Assembly (NCBI GenBank): GCA_030024065.1
Contig: JASEIE010000124.1
Coordinates: forward strand, 1 to 10,506
Length of the DNA stretch: 10,506 nucleotides
Direction: 5' to 3'
DNA from: Thermodesulfobacteriota bacterium
GTDB taxonomy: Bacteria; Desulfobacterota; BSN033; UBA1163
Part shown: one piece after another, positions 7,216 through 10,506 of the stretch
How positions within the stretch are numbered: the first letter of the stretch is position 1
Layout: each line of letters begins with the position of its first letter
Notes under the pieces: model-generated
What the model saw: only the letters and a program-made list of their open reading frames with translations
The model's database searches: none
What the model was told of the DNA's origin: nothing
Program-made: the position numbers and the translations under genes

Positions 7216-7760
7216 TAGTTGCTCCCAAAGATCTTCAAATACTTTCTCGATTTTTCATGGGCTTCATTCAACTGTTCTTTCGACCTCTCCAAATCCTCGT
7301 CGTCGAGTGTCCTCGCTACCTTAGCCGGAATACCCAGGACCAATGAACGATCAGGAATCTTCATCTTAGGAGGAACAAGGCTTCCGCTTCCCACAATGGA
7401 GTTTCGTCCGACCTCAGCGCCATCCAGCACAATGGCTCCGATTCCCACAATCGCTCCTTCACGGACAATACACCCATGAAGGATAGCGCCGTGGCTGATC
7501 AACGCTTCTTTTTCAATGACTACAGGATGATCCTTTGGAGCCTCGATAAGGACCTTATCTAAAATCACAGACCGCTCCCTCACAGTAATCGAATGGCTAT
7601 CCGCCCTCAGGAGAGCAAAAGGGTAAATGCTCACTTCTGATCCGAGGACCACCTCTCCGATGAGCCTCGCTGTGGGATCAATGAATACGGTCTCATCAAA
7701 TTGAGGAGACTTTCCGTCGAAGGAAATGATATTTAAAAGGGAATTTGAATTTGAGCCCAT
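7215..7760 (-). CDS. Gamma carbonic anhydrase-like hexapeptide-repeat protein
   Basis: This is a 181-residue left-handed beta-helix protein of the YrdA/CaiE/gamma-carbonic-anhydrase group, expected to form trimers. Hexapeptide turns run through most of the chain, ending in SLVLGIPAKVAR followed by a C-terminal helix. Family members bind zinc through three histidines across the subunit interface. Here SHGAILHGC keeps the second and third, but the first falls on Glu (LIEAP), so carbonic anhydrase activity is doubtful. Start chosen is ATG at 7760, with AAGGAG eight bases upstream; an upstream in-frame start at 7805 lies inside the neighbouring repeat element and adds a non-homologous extension. 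It overlaps the dehydrogenase gene by one base. Such proteins often sit beside CoA enzymes, but their role there is not settled. Confidence 0.85.
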   Translation of the reverse strand: MGSNSNSLLNIISFDGKSPQFDETVFIDPTARLIGEVVLGSEVSIYPFALLRADSHSITVRERSVILDKVLIEAPKDHPVVIEKEALISHGAILHGCIVREGAIVGIGAIVLDGAEVGRNSIVGSGSLVPPKMKIPDRSLVLGIPAKVARTLDDEDLERSKEQLNEAHEKSRKYLKIFGSN

Positions 7761-7794
7761 AATGATCTCTCCTTTTCCCCTCACCCCCAAGAGA

Positions 7795-8001
7795 CTGTGT
7801 CGCAAGTCCGTTCATGGTTCGACAGGGCCTGTCCTGAGCAAACCGTTCGTCCCTTCGAGAGCCCTCAGGGCGAACGGTGAGTCGAAGGGCTCACCACGAA
7901 CGGAAAAAGACATATTTAAAATTAATTGATTACCTGCCTGCCGGTAGGCAGGGCCGTTCGCCCTGAGCGTGTCGAAGGGGGAACGGCTAATTACGACACA
8001 G
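7795..8001. mobile_element. 207-bp inverted-repeat (MITE-like) element made of nested palindromes
   Basis: The ends are exact inverted repeats CTGTGTCG (7795-7802) and CGACACAG (7994-8001). Weaker matching (CAA.T..CCGTTC) continues inward. Inside are ACCGTTCG (7842-7849) with CGAACGGT (7871-7878), the CCGTTCGTGGTGAGCCCTTCG type unit read on the minus strand (7882-7902), a CCTGCCTGCCGGTAGGCAGG stem (7933-7952), and a CCGTTCGCCCTGAGCGTGTCG unit (7954-7974). These GAACGG / TTCGA modules are characteristic of dispersed intergenic repeats. The element ends precisely where homology to enoyl-CoA hydratase stops. No target duplication is evident. Confidence 0.7.
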
Positions 8002-8237
8002 CCTCCGCCCAGGGCCCAACCATTGATGGCAGCGATCATTGGCTCTTCCATCGCCTCCATAGAAAGAAGGATTTCATTTGCCTTCTTCGAGGCCTCAACC
8101 GCCATCTCGGGAGTCCGGACTTTTAAGATATGGAGATCCGCTCCGGCAATGAAGGCCTCATCGCCTGTGCCTGTCACCACACCCACTCTCAGTTCTGGAT
8201 CCTGATGTAGTTCCTTCAATGCCTCTTCCTTTAATAA
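8002..8237 (-). pseudogene. Enoyl-CoA hydratase/isomerase remnant, truncated at both ends
   Basis: About 78 codons of crotonase sequence begin in frame immediately after the ychF stop codon and read LLKEEALKELHQDPELR..., corresponding to roughly residue 30 onward of the family. Both oxyanion-hole segments are kept: AGADL, and ALGGGC at the end of the conserved AAINGWALGGG block. Roughly 30 N-terminal residues and the whole C-terminal half (about 150 residues, with the usual catalytic-acid region) are missing. The 3' side runs straight into the 207-bp element, where the open frame continues as repeat-derived sequence to 7812. The only starts are a TTG at 8219-8217 and none with a ribosome site. 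It is most likely non-functional, a relic of an acyl-CoA pathway gene that once belonged with the dehydrogenase. Confidence 0.85.
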
Positions 8238-9332
8238 TCATATATGAAAACGAAAGTGGATGATATCTCCGTCCCGGATAATGTAATCCTTTCCTTCCGA
8301 GCGGAGAAGACCCCTCTCCTTTGCTAAATGTTCAGAACCGCAGGCCGTGAAATCACTGAAGGAGATCACCTCTGCCCGTATAAACCCCCGCTCCATATCA
8401 CTATGGATCTTCCCTCCGGCTTTGGGAGCAGGGGTCCCTTTGGGGACGGTCCAGGCTCTCAATTCTGAGCTCACAGTCGTATAAAAAGTGACGAGTTCAA
8501 GGATCTCATAGCCCACTCTGATCAATCGCTCTAAGCTCGACCCTTCCAGGCCCAGTTCTCCCCTGAATTCCTCCCTCTCCTCCTCCTTCAATTCGGATAG
8601 TTCGGCTTCGATATCACCGCAGATCACCACTACCTTCTGTCCCTCTTTCTGCGCCCAATCCACCATAGCCTTCAAAAAAACCCCTTCACCCCTTAATTCC
8701 CCCTGATCTACATTCGCCACATAGAAGGTAGGTTTTGCCGTCAGGGGATGGAGGTCCGCAAAAACTGTTTTCTTCTCTCCAGTGAAGTGAAGACTCTTCG
8801 CCATTTGACCCCGGTCCAGGACAGCCTGAATCTCTCGATATACTTCTAATTCCAGGGCGGCTTCCTTCGCACCAACCCGGTGAAGCTTCTCCACCTTCGC
8901 CATCCTTTTTTCCAGCGTCTGAAGATCTGCTAAAATGAGCTCTGTATTCACCACCTCGATATCCCTCACCGGATCGATTGAACCGAAATTGTGGGCGACA
9001 TTCCTATTTTCAAAACATCGGACGGTATGCGCAATGGCATCCACATTCCGGATATGATCCAGAAACTGATTTCCCAACCCCTCTCCTTTGCTCGCCCCTT
9101 TCATCAATCCGGCAATGTCGAAGAATTCGAGCGTGGTAGGGGTCACTTTTTTGGGGTGGATCAACCTGGCAAGATTCTCCATCCTCTTATCGGGAACAGA
9201 AACAATTCCCACATTGGGCTGGATGGTACAGAAAGGGTAGCTTGCTACTTCCGCCCCTGCTGCGGTCAGGGCATTAAAAATGGTCGATTTGCCCACATTG
9301 GGAAGCCCAACGACCCCGCACCGAAAACCCAT
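8238..9332 (-). CDS. ychF: YchF/OLA1 family P-loop NTPase
   Basis: This 364-residue cytoplasmic Obg-related ATPase is nearly universal. It associates with ribosomes and is linked to translation start and oxidative-stress responses. It has the P-loop GLPNVGKS (9-16), switch II DIAGL (72-76) with KGASKGEGLGNQFL after it, a central coiled-coil insertion (about 125-190) and a C-terminal TGS domain (about 280-364) ending DGDIIHFRFHI. The nucleotide-specificity motif, normally NxxE in this family, reads NVDQ (207-210). Start chosen is ATG at 9332, with GGGAGG about five bases upstream, giving the usual family length; an in-frame ATG five codons earlier (9347) and a further upstream start at 9365 would add non-conserved residues. 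Divergent from the diadenylate cyclase gene. Confidence 0.96.
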   Translation of the reverse strand: MGFRCGVVGLPNVGKSTIFNALTAAGAEVASYPFCTIQPNVGIVSVPDKRMENLARLIHPKKVTPTTLEFFDIAGLMKGASKGEGLGNQFLDHIRNVDAIAHTVRCFENRNVAHNFGSIDPVRDIEVVNTELILADLQTLEKRMAKVEKLHRVGAKEAALELEVYREIQAVLDRGQMAKSLHFTGEKKTVFADLHPLTAKPTFYVANVDQGELRGEGVFLKAMVDWAQKEGQKVVVICGDIEAELSELKEEEREEFRGELGLEGSSLERLIRVGYEILELVTFYTTVSSELRAWTVPKGTPAPKAGGKIHSDMERGFIRAEVISFSDFTACGSEHLAKERGLLRSEGKDYIIRDGDIIHFRFHI

Positions 9333-9365
9333 TCCCTCCTCCCTCATATGGTCGCTTAGTCTCAT

Positions 9366-9426
9366 CGTCTCGTAGTCTAATAGTCTTATGACTAAACGAC
9401 TACCCGACTATATGACTATTCGACTT
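9366..9426. repeat. Symmetric tandem array with exact 8-bp period (GTC/GAC core)
   Basis: GTC begins at 9367, 9375 and 9383, then GAC begins at 9390, 9398, 9406, 9414 and 9422. The typical unit is GACTA plus three variable bases. The left three units are the reverse complement of the right ones about a centre at 9387.5. It fills the gap between the divergent ychF and diadenylate cyclase genes, in the ychF 5' leader. Transcribed leftward or rightward, the inverted halves could fold into an imperfect hairpin. Confidence 0.9.
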
Positions 9427-9438
9427 CTCTTTGTCCTT

Positions 9439-9468
9439 TGTATATTTTTATGTGGATTTCTCTCTCAA
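9439..9468 (-). promoter_or_regulatory. Possible ychF promoter
   Basis: On the minus strand TTGAGA (9463-9468) is followed after 18 bases by TATACA (9439-9444). It would give a leader of about 100 bases that includes the octamer array. The -10 matches 4 of 6 consensus bases, so this is a plausible but unproven site. It overlaps the rightward promoter region. Confidence 0.3.
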
Positions 9469-9480
9469 TATTTGTATAAT
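9452..9480 (+). promoter_or_regulatory. Probable diadenylate cyclase promoter
   Basis: A perfect -10 TATAAT lies at 9475-9480. The -35 at 17-base spacing (GTGGAT, 9452-9457) is weak, and a TG lies directly before the -10. Initiation near 9487 would give a leader of about 35 bases. The ribosome site AAGGAG (9510-9515) stands six bases before the GTG start. Confidence 0.5.
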
Positions 9481-9521
9481 AAAAACTGAAGAAAATAAAG
9501 TCCTGATCGAAGGAGAAAAAA

Positions 9522-10397
9522 GTGAAAGCACAGAACCGGATCTTGGTGGAGACAGCTTGTGCCATTGTTAAAAAGACAAAATCGAAAGGGATTTTAATTT
9601 ATGCCGACCTCGTCGAGGATTATGAGAGTCTCTCCCAAATCGGTCGGGAGAAGCAGGTTGAGTTGATCCTCGCCCTCAAGGATGATGTCTCTTTTCGAGA
9701 AGCCAGCACGGTCTTTAAAAAAGTGTTGAAGCTCCCGGATATCCCTCTTGGCAGGGTCAACCAGATAAAAATGGCCGTCCTTCAGGCCCTGACAAAGGGG
9801 CTGGTCAGAAAAGGGGATAAATGGGTCTGCCTTTCCGGAATCCCTCAATCCAAAACCCTCGACAACCTCCTCATTCTTGAATTCGGGAGGGAGTTTGAAA
9901 TTATCTCTTCCTCGGACTTGCCGGTTCTCTCTGATATTGTAAAACCGGAAGTCTTCGATACCATCTTGACCATTGCCCTCGAGCTCGCTTCAGAAGGCAA
10001 AGAAGGAAGAAAGCCGGCTGGGACTATCCTGGTCATGGGAAGGCATGAAGAGGTTTTTAAATTTTCACACCCCATGGTCATCAATCCCTTTCAGGGATAT
10101 CCCGAGGAAGAACGTAACATCCTCGACCCTCGTCTGAAAGCAACGGTGAAAGAGTTTTCTTCCATCGATGGAGCCTTCATCTTCCGTGATGATGGCGTCA
10201 TCATGGCAGCAGGACGCCACCTCGATGCCTCAGGGGAGAATATCGAAATTCCCCTGGGGTTGGGCAGCCGCCACCGGGCGGCTGCCGGTATTACCCGTCT
10301 GACCGATGCCTTGGCCATTGTGGTCTCCGAGCAGACAGGAGGGGTCCGCATCTTTCACCATGGAAAAATCTTTGTGGAGATTGAAAAGGGTGAATAG
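9522..10397 (+). CDS. Diadenylate cyclase (DisA_N domain) with pyruvate-kinase-C-like N-terminus
   Basis: This 291-residue soluble enzyme is predicted to join two ATP into the second messenger c-di-AMP, which in other bacteria controls potassium and osmolyte balance and the cell envelope. The catalytic domain (about 140-287) has the DGA motif (216-218), GLGSRHRAAAGIT (246-258) with the RHR triad, and the trailing SEQTG (269-273). The N-terminal 125 residues look like the pyruvate-kinase C-terminal-type alpha/beta fold (ETACAIVKKTKSKGILIYAD...), the layout seen in archaeal DacZ/CdaZ proteins. There is no membrane helix (unlike CdaA) and no DisA DNA-binding part. GTG start with AAGGAG six bases upstream. 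No c-di-AMP phosphodiesterase or target is visible nearby. Its domain call is sure; its subclass name is inference. Confidence 0.9.
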   Translation: MKAQNRILVETACAIVKKTKSKGILIYADLVEDYESLSQIGREKQVELILALKDDVSFREASTVFKKVLKLPDIPLGRVNQIKMAVLQALTKGLVRKGDKWVCLSGIPQSKTLDNLLILEFGREFEIISSSDLPVLSDIVKPEVFDTILTIALELASEGKEGRKPAGTILVMGRHEEVFKFSHPMVINPFQGYPEEERNILDPRLKATVKEFSSIDGAFIFRDDGVIMAAGRHLDASGENIEIPLGLGSRHRAAAGITRLTDALAIVVSEQTGGVRIFHHGKIFVEIEKGE

Positions 10398-10404
10398 GAA
10401 GATC

Positions 10405-10436
10405 ATGGAATAATGGAACAATGGAATGATGGGTAT
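10405..10436 (+). repeat. Tandem ATGGAANN octamer array, four units
   Basis: ATGG begins at 10405, 10413, 10421 and 10429, an exact 8-bp period. The first three units read ATGGAA plus two variable bases and the last has drifted (ATGGGTAT). It starts eight bases after the cyclase stop codon. Each ATG is followed within a few codons by a stop, so these are not start sites. Confidence 0.85.
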
Positions 10437-10441
10437 AAAAG

Positions 10442-10506
10442 ATGAAAAATATTTTTACCCCGTTAGAAATAATGCCCCGCTGCTCCCTCTGGGCCGGCGG
10501 CTGCAG
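10442..10506 (+). CDS. Possible start of a rightward gene, cut by the window edge
   Basis: An ATG at 10442 opens a frame (MKNIFTPLEIMPRCSLWAGG...) that stays open to the edge, 21 codons. There is no strong ribosome site before it. A second in-frame ATG at 10472 also lacks one. The product is not recognised, and the length is too short to exclude chance. If real, it would be co-transcribed with the cyclase gene. Confidence 0.25.
   Translation, partial: MKNIFTPLEIMPRCSLWAGGC

Noticed and set aside
7761..7805. Upstream extension of the carbonic-anhydrase-like protein
   Set aside because: Reaches into the inverted-repeat element and adds residues unlike the family. The ATG at 7760 has a proper ribosome site.
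7812..8001. Continuation of the hydratase frame through the repeat element as a functional C-terminus
   Set aside because: The residues are read-through of nested palindromic repeats and match nothing in the crotonase fold.
9333..9365. Eleven-residue N-terminal extension of YchF
   Set aside because: The family starts with M-G/K-F-x-C-G at the P-loop strand, and the ATG at 9332 has a purine-rich ribosome site.

Overview
The window looks like chromosome from an uncultured or little-studied anaerobic bacterium, most likely a Desulfobacterota (former Deltaproteobacteria) relative. That placement is inference. It rests on the mix of acyl-CoA enzymes (an Fe-S/flavin enoate reductase, a 3-hydroxyacyl-CoA dehydrogenase, an enoyl-CoA hydratase remnant and an MmgE/PrpD protein), a pyruvate-kinase-like/DisA_N diadenylate cyclase, and several families of small palindromic intergenic repeats of the type common in such genomes. 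There is no rRNA, tRNA or other phylogenetic marker to settle it.

Layout. Positions 1-950 contain no convincing gene. This stretch holds a possible leftward promoter with paired TTCTA/TAGAA sites, two MITE-like inverted-repeat elements (241-412 and 617-781) and a perfect 40-bp palindrome (831-870). From 951 to 9332 every gene reads leftward (minus strand). In transcription order they are ychF, an enoyl-CoA hydratase remnant, a repeat element, a gamma-carbonic-anhydrase-like protein, a 3-hydroxyacyl-CoA dehydrogenase-like protein, an ECF sigma factor, its membrane anti-sigma factor, an MmgE/PrpD protein and a two-domain enoate/dienoyl-CoA reductase. The plus-strand diadenylate cyclase gene (9522-10397) is divergent from ychF. 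Two different tandem arrays with an exact 8-bp period flank it. The last 65 bases may open another rightward gene.

How the parts fit. The gamma-CA-like and dehydrogenase genes overlap by one base (TAATG) and are probably translationally coupled. The sigma and anti-sigma genes form a classic pair: just upstream of the sigma gene lies GGAACC-N16-GTCTAT, a near-textbook group-IV sigma promoter, which suggests that the pair controls its own expression. The two downstream metabolic genes (PrpD-like and enoate reductase) could belong to the same stress- or envelope-responsive transcript or have their own promoters; the sequence does not decide this. The enoyl-CoA hydratase remnant lacks both ends. 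It starts directly after the ychF stop codon and ends at a 207-bp inverted-repeat element, so it is a decayed gene.

No large undescribed system is evident. The points most worth a second look are the symmetric octamer arrays around the diadenylate cyclase gene, the perfect palindrome, the truncated hydratase with its element, the autoregulatory sigma promoter, and unusual residues at key positions in three enzymes: YchF (NVDQ for NxxE), the dehydrogenase (Asp for the catalytic Glu) and the carbonic-anhydrase-like protein (Glu for the first zinc His).
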